This document shows positions 7,322 through 13,628 of a stretch of 15,176 bases of DNA, piece by piece. The translations under genes and the position numbers were made by a program. Source of the stretch: an uncultured Collinsella sp. (GTDB lineage Bacteria > Actinomycetota > Coriobacteriia > Coriobacteriales > Coriobacteriaceae); assembly GCA_900546825.1 (NCBI GenBank), contig UREE01000052.1:1-15176 (forward strand), in the 5' to 3' direction. The notes beneath the pieces were generated by a model. That model had not been told where the DNA came from, searched no databases, and saw only the letters and a program-made list of their open reading frames with translations. The first letter of the stretch is position 1; each line of letters begins with the position of its first letter.

Positions 7322-8116
7322 TTAAGCCTCCTCGGTCTTGCTCAGTCCACCAAACCTACGGTCACGGCCCTGATAGGCCAAAATGGCGTCGACAAGGCCC
7401 CAACGATCAAAGTCGGGCCAATAGGTATCGGTGACGTAGAATTCGGAATAAGCCACCTGCCACAGCAGATAGTTCGAAAGGCGCAGCTCACCAGAGGTGC
7501 GAATCACAAGTTCGGGATCGGGAAGACCGGCGGTATAGAGGTGGGAAGTCACCATGTCGTCATCAATTGCGGCAGGATCGATCTTACCGGCGGCAGCGTC
7601 GGATGCGATCTGACGGACAGCGCGGGTAATCTCGGCACGCGCGCCGTAGTTGACGGCAAGCGCCAGCGTCATACCGGTGTGATCGGCGCACTCGGCAAGA
7701 CCGCGCTCAAAAACGTCGCGAGTCTTCTTGGGCAGCGCGGAAATGTCACCCAAAAAGACTACGCGCACATTTTCGCGCTTCAGAAGCGGCAGCTCGTCGA
7801 TAAACGTCTTGGCAAACAGGTGCATCAGAACGTTGACTTCGTGCTGCGGTCGATTCCAGTTTTCAGTCGAAAATGCATAGGCCGAAAGCACGTCGACGCC
7901 CAGGCGCACGCAGGCGGTAATGATCTCGCGCAGCGAGACGATACCCGCCTTGTGGCCCTCGGTGCGTGCAAGACCGCGCGACGTGGCCCAACGACCGTTG
8001 CCGTCCATGATGCACGAGATATGGTGCGGAATGTTATTGAGGTCAAGGTCGGAAAAACCGACGCCCGCAGGGGCGTCGGCAAAGTACTCGACCAGTTTAT
8101 GCTCGTCGTATTGCAC
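7322..8116 (-). CDS. uppS: Isoprenyl transferase (undecaprenyl diphosphate synthase family)
   Basis: Cis-prenyltransferase that extends farnesyl diphosphate with isopentenyl diphosphate to give the C55 carrier used for peptidoglycan and other wall polymers. It has 264 residues, typical for the family. Conserved regions are all present: IMDGNGRWA with the catalytic D38, GHKAG (54-58), YAFSTENW (80-87), RTSGELRLSN (206-215), EFYVTDTYWPDF (225-236) and GRDRRFGG (250-257). It lacks the membrane anchor seen in some homologues. The start is GTG, one base after the frr stop, with GGAG seven bases upstream inside the end of frr. The product chain length cannot be read from the sequence, but undecaprenyl is likely given the neighbouring cdsA and dxr. 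Confidence 0.95.
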   Translation of the reverse strand: MQYDEHKLVEYFADAPAGVGFSDLDLNNIPHHISCIMDGNGRWATSRGLARTEGHKAGIVSLREIITACVRLGVDVLSAYAFSTENWNRPQHEVNVLMHLFAKTFIDELPLLKRENVRVVFLGDISALPKKTRDVFERGLAECADHTGMTLALAVNYGARAEITRAVRQIASDAAAGKIDPAAIDDDMVTSHLYTAGLPDPELVIRTSGELRLSNYLLWQVAYSEFYVTDTYWPDFDRWGLVDAILAYQGRDRRFGGLSKTEEA

Positions 8117-8117
8117 C

Positions 8118-8654
8118 TTAGATCTCCATGACCTCGGCTTCTTTTTCCTTCAGAAGCTCCTCGACCTTGGCGACATACTCATCGGTATGCTTCTGGACCT
8201 TGGCCTGCTCGCGACGTACGTCGTCCTCGGTGAGCTCCTCATCGCGCTCGAGCTTGTTGTTGAAGTCGCGACGGATGTTACGGATAGACACCTTGGCCTG
8301 CTCGGCGTACTCGCGGCACTCCTTGACGAGCTCGCGACGGCGCTCCTCAGTGGGAGCCGGGAACGGAAGACGAACGACGGTGCCATCGGAGTTGGGGGTA
8401 ATACCCAGATCGGAAGCGCCGATGGCCTTGACGATAGCATTGATGAGCGCCTTGTCCCACGGCTCGATGAGCAGCATGTGAGCCTCGGGGGTCTTGACGG
8501 CGGCAACCTGCGTGACCGGCGTGGGGACACCGTAATAATCAACGGTGATGTCGGACAGAATGTTGGCGTTGGCGCGGCCGGTACGAACCTTGGAGAAGTT
8601 ATGCTTGAGGGACTCGAGCGACTTGTCCATATGGGCGGTGATGTTCTCTGCCAT
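8118..8654 (-). CDS. frr: Ribosome recycling factor
   Basis: RRF works with EF-G to split the post-termination ribosome so that it can start a new round. It has 178 residues, slightly shorter than the usual 185. The L-shaped two-domain fold is recognisable: the long-helix domain I at both ends (SLESLKHNFSKVRTGRAN at 12-29 and the charged coiled-coil helices from about 105 to 178) and the small domain II between (VDYYGVPTPVTQVA, then the segment around LLIEPWDK). The ATG follows the pyrH stop by two bases, and AGGAGG lies seven bases upstream inside the end of pyrH. The uppS start follows one base after its stop. Confidence 0.97.
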   Translation of the reverse strand: MAENITAHMDKSLESLKHNFSKVRTGRANANILSDITVDYYGVPTPVTQVAAVKTPEAHMLLIEPWDKALINAIVKAIGASDLGITPNSDGTVVRLPFPAPTEERRRELVKECREYAEQAKVSIRNIRRDFNNKLERDEELTEDDVRREQAKVQKHTDEYVAKVEELLKEKEAEVMEI

Positions 8655-8656
8655 GC

Positions 8657-9379
8657 TTAATCCTCCTGATAGACGAGCGTGCCGACGGGCTCACCCGAAA
8701 GCGCGCGCTTGACGGTGTCCTCGCCATCGATGTTGAGGACCAAAATCGGCATACGGTTATCCTGACACAGTGCCGTAGCCGTGGAATCCATAACCTGCAG
8801 ACCGCGGACGAGAACCTCGTGATAGGTAATCTTGTCAAAACGGACGGCATCGGCGCACTTGACGGGATCCTTGTCGTAGATGCCGTCAACCTTGGTGGCT
8901 TTAATCAGAATCTCGGCGCCAATCTCGCACGCACGAAGAGCCGCGGCGGTGTCGGTCGTAAAGTACGGATTGCCCGAACCGGCAGCGAAGATGACGACGT
9001 TGCCCTTGGTCAGATGGTTGATAGCGCGGCGACGAATATAGGGCTCGCAGATCTCGTTCATCTGGATAGCGCTCATCACGCGGCAGGGAACATCGTTATG
9101 CTCGAAGGCATCCTGCAGGGCAAGCGCGTTCATAACGGTTGCCAGCATGCCCATGTAGTCGGCCTGAGCACGCTCCATGCCACCGGCAGCGCCGGCCATG
9201 CCACGGAAAATATTGCCGCCGCCGACAACGACGCCGACCTCATGGCCAACGGCGAGCAGCTCCTTGACCTGCTTGGCAAGATGGTCGGTAACCTTGGGGT
9301 CAATGCCATATTGGCCGTCGCCCATCAGTGCTTCGCCGGAAAGCTTAAGAAGCACGCGTTTATATCGGATGTCGGACAA
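8657..9379 (-). CDS. pyrH: UMP kinase (uridylate kinase)
   Basis: Bacterial UMP kinase of the amino acid kinase superfamily. It phosphorylates UMP to UDP in the cytosol as a hexamer, generally controlled by GTP and UTP. It has 240 residues, standard length. Motifs are KLSGEAL (12-18, phosphate binding), GGGNIFRG (53-60), GSGNPYFTTDTAA (134-146, nucleotide recognition) and KATKVDGIYDKDP (160-172). The start is TTG at 9379, supported by AAAGGAGG ending six bases upstream; no ATG or GTG fits better. It is the first gene of the eight-gene minus-strand operon, separated from tsf by a terminator. Confidence 0.97.
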   Translation of the reverse strand: MSDIRYKRVLLKLSGEALMGDGQYGIDPKVTDHLAKQVKELLAVGHEVGVVVGGGNIFRGMAGAAGGMERAQADYMGMLATVMNALALQDAFEHNDVPCRVMSAIQMNEICEPYIRRRAINHLTKGNVVIFAAGSGNPYFTTDTAAALRACEIGAEILIKATKVDGIYDKDPVKCADAVRFDKITYHEVLVRGLQVMDSTATALCQDNRMPILVLNIDGEDTVKRALSGEPVGTLVYQED

Positions 9380-9437
9380 AGCGATCCTCCTTTAATTAGA
9401 CTCTCAATATGATATCAAAGGCTCTGATAAGAGCCAT
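9380..9437 (-). promoter_or_regulatory. pyrH operon leader with a small hairpin
   Basis: This 58-base AT-rich stretch lies between the tsf terminator and the pyrH start and must hold the operon's own promoter unless the operon depends on read-through. GGCTCT (9420-9425) and AGAGCC (9430-9435) form a perfect 6-bp hairpin with a 4-base loop, followed on the minus strand by TTTGAT. The strand then reads TATCAT and TAATTA, either of which could serve as a -10 box, but no -35 hexamer stands at a good distance. AAAGGAGG is the pyrH ribosome binding site. Confidence 0.4.
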
Positions 9438-9473
9438 GAAAAAGCAGGCTGTGAGTAAAACCCACAGCCTGCT
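9438..9473 (-). terminator. Intrinsic terminator after tsf
   Basis: AGCAGGCTGTG (9443-9453) pairs exactly with CACAGCCTGCT (9463-9473), an 11-bp stem with a 9-base loop. Read on the minus strand it is followed by five T residues (9443-9439). It starts 23 bases after the tsf stop and separates the rpsB-tsf unit from the pyrH operon. Partial read-through into pyrH would fit with the weak promoter signals there. Confidence 0.9.
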
Positions 9474-9496
9474 CATTACCAGCTACAAGAGCTTAT

Positions 9497-10366
9497 TTAC
9501 TCGCCACGGACCAGACGGTCAAAGGCAACGACGGTAATGGTGTCGCCGAGCTCCTTGGAGACCTGCTCAGCGTACTTCTTGATGGTGAGGGAGCTGTCCT
9601 TGATGAACTCCTGCTCGGTGAGCACGGACTGCTTGTAGAACTTCTCCAGACGGCCAACAGCCATCTTCTCCTGGATAGCCTCGGGCTTGCCGGACTCGGC
9701 AGCCTGAGCCATGTAGATCTGCTTCTCGTGCTCGACGGTCTCGGCCGGAACCTGATCGCGGGTAGCGCAGATCGGGGCGACGGCGGCAACCTGAAGGGCA
9801 ACGTCGTGAGCGAAGGTCTTGAAGGACTCAGCCTGAGCGGTCTCGGCCTTCTCGAAGGCGAACTCGACGAGGACGCCGATCTTACCACCCATGTGGATGT
9901 AAGAAGCGAGCGCGCCGTTCTCGGCCTTGCGGGCGGCGAAACGGGAAATCTTCATGTTCTCGCCCATGATGTGAATCATCTCGGTGAGCTCGGAGGAAAC
10001 GGTCTCCTCGCCCATCGGCTTCTCGAGCAGGGCGTCGACGTCAGCAGGCTCGGTGGTAGCGACAACCTCGGCGACCTTGGAAGCAAAGCCGGTGAACTTG
10101 GCGTTGGAGCCAACGAAGTCAGTCTCGCAGGAAAGCTCGAGCAGAGCGCCGGTCTTGCCATCCTCGGAGACGAACGCGGCGACAGCGCCCTCGTTGGTCT
10201 CACGGCCAGCCTTCTTGGCAGCCTTGGCAAGGCCGTTCTTGCGCAGAACGTCGACAGCGGCGTCCATGTCGCCGTCAGCCTCGACGAGAGCCTTCTTGCA
10301 CTCCATCATCGGGGAGTCGGTCATCTCGCGGAGCTGCTTGACCATAGCGGCGGTAATCTGGGCCAT
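9497..10366 (-). CDS. tsf: Translation elongation factor Ts
   Basis: Guanine nucleotide exchange factor that restores EF-Tu-GDP to EF-Tu-GTP. It has 289 residues, normal for the family. The N-terminal UBA-like domain is about 4-45 with the signature LREMTDSPMMECKKAL (12-27). The conserved TDFVGSN (82-88), which contacts EF-Tu, follows, then the core and dimerisation domains to the C-terminus. The ATG at 10366 has AAAGGA ending six bases upstream and gives the canonical MAQITAAMV start; a start five codons earlier at 10381 would swallow the ribosome binding site. Only 45 bases separate it from rpsB and no terminator is seen there, so the two genes are surely co-transcribed. Confidence 0.97.
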   Translation of the reverse strand: MAQITAAMVKQLREMTDSPMMECKKALVEADGDMDAAVDVLRKNGLAKAAKKAGRETNEGAVAAFVSEDGKTGALLELSCETDFVGSNAKFTGFASKVAEVVATTEPADVDALLEKPMGEETVSSELTEMIHIMGENMKISRFAARKAENGALASYIHMGGKIGVLVEFAFEKAETAQAESFKTFAHDVALQVAAVAPICATRDQVPAETVEHEKQIYMAQAAESGKPEAIQEKMAVGRLEKFYKQSVLTEQEFIKDSSLTIKKYAEQVSKELGDTITVVAFDRLVRGE

Positions 10367-10411
10367 TGTGGTTCCTTTCAAAGAGATGAAAAAGAATTAA
10401 CTAAGACTGAT

Positions 10412-11140
10412 TTACTCGGCCTTGGGCTCAGCGGCCATCTCGGCCTCGGAGACCTGCTCCTTGCCGGAGCCAGCGAGGCAGGCGTCAGCCATGAGCTCGC
10501 ACATAAGGGTGACAGCGGAGATAGCGTCATCGTTGCAGGGGATGCCGTACTCGACCTCGTCGGGATCGGAGTTAGTATCGATCAGGGCGACGACGGGGAT
10601 GTTCAGGCGCTGGGCCTCCTTGATGGCGTTCTCCTCGCGCTTGGTGTCGATGACGAAGAGAGCCTGGGGCAGGCCCTTCATGTCGCGGGCGCCACCGAGG
10701 TTGGTCTGGAGCTTGGTGAGCTCCTTGCCGAGCACAGCCTGCTCCTTCTTGGGAAGCACTGCCATGCGGCCGTCCTCGACCATGGCCTCGAGCTCCTCCA
10801 TGCGGTTGATGCGGGAGCGGATGGTGACGAAGTTGGTCAGCATGCCGCCGAGCCAACGCTGATTGATGTAGGGCATGTTGGCGCGCTCAGCAGCGTTCTT
10901 GACGGCCTCCTGAGCCTGCTTCTTGGTGCCGACGAACAGCACGTTGCCACCCTTGGCGACGTTCTTGACGAAGGTGTAGGCCTGGTCGGCGTCGAGGATG
11001 GTCTGCTTGAGGTCGAGGATGTAGATGCCGTTGCGCTCACCGAAGATGAACGGCTTCATCTTGGGGTTCCAGCGACGGGTCTGGTGACCGAAGTGGCAGC
11101 CGGCCTCGAGCAGGGTGCGGATATTAATCTTGGTAGCCAT
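10412..11140 (-). CDS. rpsB: 30S ribosomal protein S2
   Basis: S2 is a late-assembling protein of the small subunit, lying between head and body and needed for S1 binding. It has 242 residues. Visible family features are the start LLEAGCHFGHQTRRWNPKM (10-28), YIFGERNGI-like FIFGERNGIYILDL (31-44), NQRWLGGMLTN (93-103), KKEQAVLGKE (131-140) and the second signature around LPQALFVIDTKREENAIKEA (157-176). The last roughly 20 residues are Glu/Ala-rich and likely disordered. The ATG follows AGGAGG by six bases. It is the first gene after a strong promoter and a structured leader, the arrangement known in other bacteria where S2 controls its own operon; whether that happens here is unknown. Confidence 0.98.
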   Translation of the reverse strand: MATKINIRTLLEAGCHFGHQTRRWNPKMKPFIFGERNGIYILDLKQTILDADQAYTFVKNVAKGGNVLFVGTKKQAQEAVKNAAERANMPYINQRWLGGMLTNFVTIRSRINRMEELEAMVEDGRMAVLPKKEQAVLGKELTKLQTNLGGARDMKGLPQALFVIDTKREENAIKEAQRLNIPVVALIDTNSDPDEVEYGIPCNDDAISAVTLMCELMADACLAGSGKEQVSEAEMAAEPKAE

Positions 11141-11276
11141 GTTAAACCTCCTGTGGTTTGCCTCCGCGCGGGGTCATCCTCCAAAACCAACCCGGACATG
11201 TGCTACCAAAGCCCGGGCACCACGGTATGAAGTAGCCGCGCGTGCGTGATAAAAACCTGTTGCCGTGAAGCAACCC
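11141..11276 (-). promoter_or_regulatory. rpsB 5' leader with several possible stems
   Basis: About 135 bases lie between the predicted transcription start and the rpsB ATG. Three stems can be drawn. GTTGC (11259-11263) pairs with GCAAC (11270-11274), and the minus strand then reads AGGTTTTTATC, resembling a weak attenuator. CCCGG (11191-11195) pairs with CCGGG (11213-11217). GGTTTG (11155-11160) pairs with CAAAACC (11182-11188) with one bulged A, ending two bases before the AGGAGG site (11147-11152). This length and the stem next to the ribosome binding site suggest an autoregulatory leader, as S2 is known to have in E. coli, but I recognise no named RNA family. Confidence 0.45.
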
Positions 11277-11281
11277 GATGA

Positions 11282-11310
11282 ATGATAGCAGGAATGCATC
11301 TTCCTGCCAA
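11282..11310 (-). promoter_or_regulatory. Promoter of rpsB-tsf (extended -10, primary sigma factor type)
   Basis: Read on the minus strand: -35 TTGGCA (11310-11305), a 17-base spacer, then TGC plus -10 TATCAT (11287-11282). Each hexamer matches the consensus in five of six positions, and the TGn element makes it an extended -10 promoter. It lies directly downstream of the hairpin that ends the xer operon and about 140 bases before the rpsB start. A perfect 7-bp inverted repeat, GCAGGAA (11288-11294) and TTCCTGC (11301-11307), fills the spacer and reaches into the -35 box. Confidence 0.8.
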
Positions 11311-11315
11311 CCCGC

Positions 11316-11341
11316 AATTAAAACCACACACCTGAGTGCGG
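11316..11341 (-). terminator. Probable terminator of the comM-xer operon
   Basis: On the minus strand CCGCAC (11341-11336) pairs with GTGTGG (11329-11324), six pairs including one G-U, around a 6-base loop, and the strand continues TTTTAATT. It starts 18 bases after the xer stop codon. The stem is short, so termination may be partial and allow some read-through into rpsB. Confidence 0.6.
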
Positions 11342-11359
11342 CGCAGGACGTCCCAGCCA

Positions 11360-12280
11360 CTATTCGCCGCGGGGATGGGCTTGAGCCACGGCCCGCTTAA
11401 GCCGATCGGGCGTGAGATGCGTGTAGATCTGCGTCGTGGACAGGCTCGCATGACCCAGCAGCTCTTGAACCGAGCGCAGGTCCGCACCGCCCTCGAGCAA
11501 GTCGGTCGCAAAGGTATGGCGCATCGCATGCGGGGCGATGTCGGCCGGAATGCCGGCGAGCGTCGCCAGCGCATGGAACCGCCGCCTGAGCATGGCGGCG
11601 CTCATGCGATTGCCGCGCGCCGATATAAGCAGCGGAAGCGGCCCGGTAGCGGGGTCACGGCGCTTTGCCCGAGCGAGCAACTCCGGCCTCCCCTCCTCAA
11701 TATAGAGACGCGTCGCCTCGAGCGCACGACGATACAGAGGGACGATACGTTCCTTGCTCCCCTTGCCCCACAAGCGCAGCGTGCGTTCGGACCAAGCGAT
11801 GGACTCCACATTGAGTGCTGCGAGCTCAGAGATACGAGCACCCGAGGCATAGAGCAGCTCGAGCATCGCCGCATCGCGCAGTCCCGCGGGAGTTGAGGTA
11901 TCAGGGGCTTTGAGGAGCGCCTCCACCTGTTGGTTCGTCAGCACACCGGGCAGATCGCGCGGGAGCTTGGGCGAGGAAATTGCCGAGACCGCATCGCCCT
12001 CCACGACCCCCTCGGCAGCCATCCATCGATAGAGCGATCGGATAGCCGACAGATGCGCCGCAAGCGTTCGGGGAGCAACCTGCTCACGCGAAAGCTCGGC
12101 AAGATAGCGACGAATGGTGCGCACGTCGGCAGCGAAAGCATCGATATCCTCGCGCTCGCACCAGGCAGCAAAGCGCTCCAGCCTCGAGTCATAGGCCGTC
12201 ACCGTGTTGGGAGAAAGTCCCTCGACACGTGCGATATAGGCGATAAACGAGTCGACGGTGTCGTACAGGCCAAAGGCTAT
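11360..12280 (-). CDS. xerC: Xer-type tyrosine recombinase; probable ATA start
   Basis: Site-specific recombinase of the XerC/XerD kind, which resolves chromosome dimers at dif. All catalytic residues are present: R149 (GARISEL), K173 (GKGSKER), H251 and R254 (HAMRHTFAT), H277 (LLGHASLSTTQ) and the nucleophile Y286 (IYTHLTP), numbered from 12280. The first conventional start is GTG 12202 (280 residues), but it has no well-placed ribosome binding site and would remove part of the N-terminal core-binding domain. The in-frame codons upstream encode FIAYIARVEGLSPNTVTAY, which matches that domain. They contain no ATG, GTG or TTG; instead GGAGG (12294-12290) stands nine bases before ATA at 12280, overlapping the trmFO stop (ATAG). 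From there the protein has 306 residues, the usual length. XerC versus XerD cannot be settled from this sequence; the place after trmFO favours XerC. Confidence 0.88.
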   Translation of the reverse strand: MAFGLYDTVDSFIAYIARVEGLSPNTVTAYDSRLERFAAWCEREDIDAFAADVRTIRRYLAELSREQVAPRTLAAHLSAIRSLYRWMAAEGVVEGDAVSAISSPKLPRDLPGVLTNQQVEALLKAPDTSTPAGLRDAAMLELLYASGARISELAALNVESIAWSERTLRLWGKGSKERIVPLYRRALEATRLYIEEGRPELLARAKRRDPATGPLPLLISARGNRMSAAMLRRRFHALATLAGIPADIAPHAMRHTFATDLLEGGADLRSVQELLGHASLSTTQIYTHLTPDRLKRAVAQAHPRGE

Positions 12281-13614
12281 GACCGGTCGCCTCCAAACAG
12301 ATCGGGGCGAGTTGCCAGATAGGCATCAAGAGCCTCGAGCGCACGGTCCGCATAGGCCTGGTAGCGGTCGCGCTTACTGCGGCGCTTGCCGTCCTCGAGC
12401 GGCGGCACCAAGCCAAAGTTGACGTGCATGGGCTGATAGCCCACCGTTGCCGGATCGGTCGCATAGCCCACGAGCGCGCCCAGGGCGCCCACGCGCGGCA
12501 GCTCGACGCCCGCGGCACCGATAGCCTCGGCATAGGTGTTGAGCGCCGCGAGCAGACCGGTCGCCACGGCCTCCATATAGCCCTCGGTGCCGGTGATCTG
12601 ACCGGCCAGGCGCACGCCGGTACCGGGCACGGCAAAGGTGCCATCGAGCACGTGCGGGGCGTCGACAAAGGTATTGCGGTGCATGACACCGTAGCGGAAG
12701 AACTCGGCGTTCTCCAGACCCGGCACCATATGGAAGACGCGCTTCTGCTCGCCAAAGGTCAGGTTGGTCTGGAAGCCCACCAGGTTATAGGCGGTCTTCT
12801 CCTTGTTCTCGGCACGCAGTTGAATCGCCGCCCAGGGGCGACGTCCGGTACGCGGGTCGGTGAGGCCGACGGGCTTCATGGCGCCAAAGCGAATGGCGTC
12901 CTTGCCGGTGCGCGCAACCTCCTCGGCAGGCTGGCAGGCCTGGAACAAATCGCCGCCCTCAAAGTCCTTGAGCACCACGCGGTCGGCCGTGGTAAGCGCC
13001 TCGATAAAGGCCTCGTACTCCTCCTTATTGAGTGGAGCGTTGAGATAGTCGCCGCTCCCCTGTTCCTCGTAGCGCGACTGCGAGAACAGCACGTCCATAT
13101 CGAGCGTGGAGGCATCGACGATCGGAGCCGCGGCATCGAAGAACGCAAGGGCGTCGCCACCGACGAGCTTCATGACCTCTTCGCTCAGTGCCGGCGAGCA
13201 CAAGGGGCCAGCGGCAATGACCACATGGCCCTCGGGAATCTGCGTGACCTCGCCGTGAATGATCTCGATATTGGGACGGGCGGCAACCTCGGCCTCGACA
13301 AGTTCGGAAAACTTGACACGGTCGACCGCCAGGGCCCCGCCGGCGGGAACGGCCGCACGATGGGCGCAATCGAGCAGGACCGAGCCCATGCGCTCAAGCT
13401 CGGCCTTCAGCAAACCAGCCGCGGAATCCGGACGGGTCGACTTAAACGAATTGGAGCAGACGAGCTCTGCCAGGTGATCGGTATGGTGGGCCGGGGAGCT
13501 CACCTGGGGGCGCATCTCGCACAGCTTTACGGCAAACCCGCGGTCTGCCAGCTGGATCGCGCATTCCGAACCCGCCAGACCGCCACCGATAACCGTCACC
13601 TGATCGAACTGCAT
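12277..13614 (-). CDS. trmFO: Methylenetetrahydrofolate-tRNA-(uracil-5-)-methyltransferase TrmFO
   Basis: Folate- and FAD-dependent enzyme that makes 5-methyluridine at position 54 in the T loop of tRNAs, using methylene-THF as methyl donor. It has 445 residues. The FAD-binding GGGLAG lies at 10-15. The conserved cysteines are C53 (LVCSNSFKS), exactly at the position known in the Bacillus subtilis protein, and C227. Around C227 the sequence is FQACQPAEEVA, where many family members have FEGCxPIE. RFGAMKPVGLTDPRTG (242-257) and GYMEA (345-349) are typical. ATG 13614 is chosen: AAAGG stands nine bases upstream, while a TTG two codons earlier is only three bases from it. It starts 14 bases after the dprA stop and overlaps xer at its end. 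Confidence 0.96.
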   Translation of the reverse strand: MQFDQVTVIGGGLAGSECAIQLADRGFAVKLCEMRPQVSSPAHHTDHLAELVCSNSFKSTRPDSAAGLLKAELERMGSVLLDCAHRAAVPAGGALAVDRVKFSELVEAEVAARPNIEIIHGEVTQIPEGHVVIAAGPLCSPALSEEVMKLVGGDALAFFDAAAPIVDASTLDMDVLFSQSRYEEQGSGDYLNAPLNKEEYEAFIEALTTADRVVLKDFEGGDLFQACQPAEEVARTGKDAIRFGAMKPVGLTDPRTGRRPWAAIQLRAENKEKTAYNLVGFQTNLTFGEQKRVFHMVPGLENAEFFRYGVMHRNTFVDAPHVLDGTFAVPGTGVRLAGQITGTEGYMEAVATGLLAALNTYAEAIGAAGVELPRVGALGALVGYATDPATVGYQPMHVNFGLVPPLEDGKRRSKRDRYQAYADRALEALDAYLATRPDLFGGDRS

Positions 13615-13628
13615 CTGCAAACACCTTT

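Noticed and set aside
9728..11230. A 500-codon plus-strand frame opposite tsf and rpsB, rich in Leu, Gly and Val
   Set aside because: Antisense to conserved genes with complete motifs, no ribosome binding site and repetitive composition; its length reflects the strong codon bias of tsf and rpsB.
11141..11276. Riboswitch or T-box in the rpsB leader
   Set aside because: No T-box sequence and no recognisable aptamer core; a protein-controlled leader is the simpler idea.
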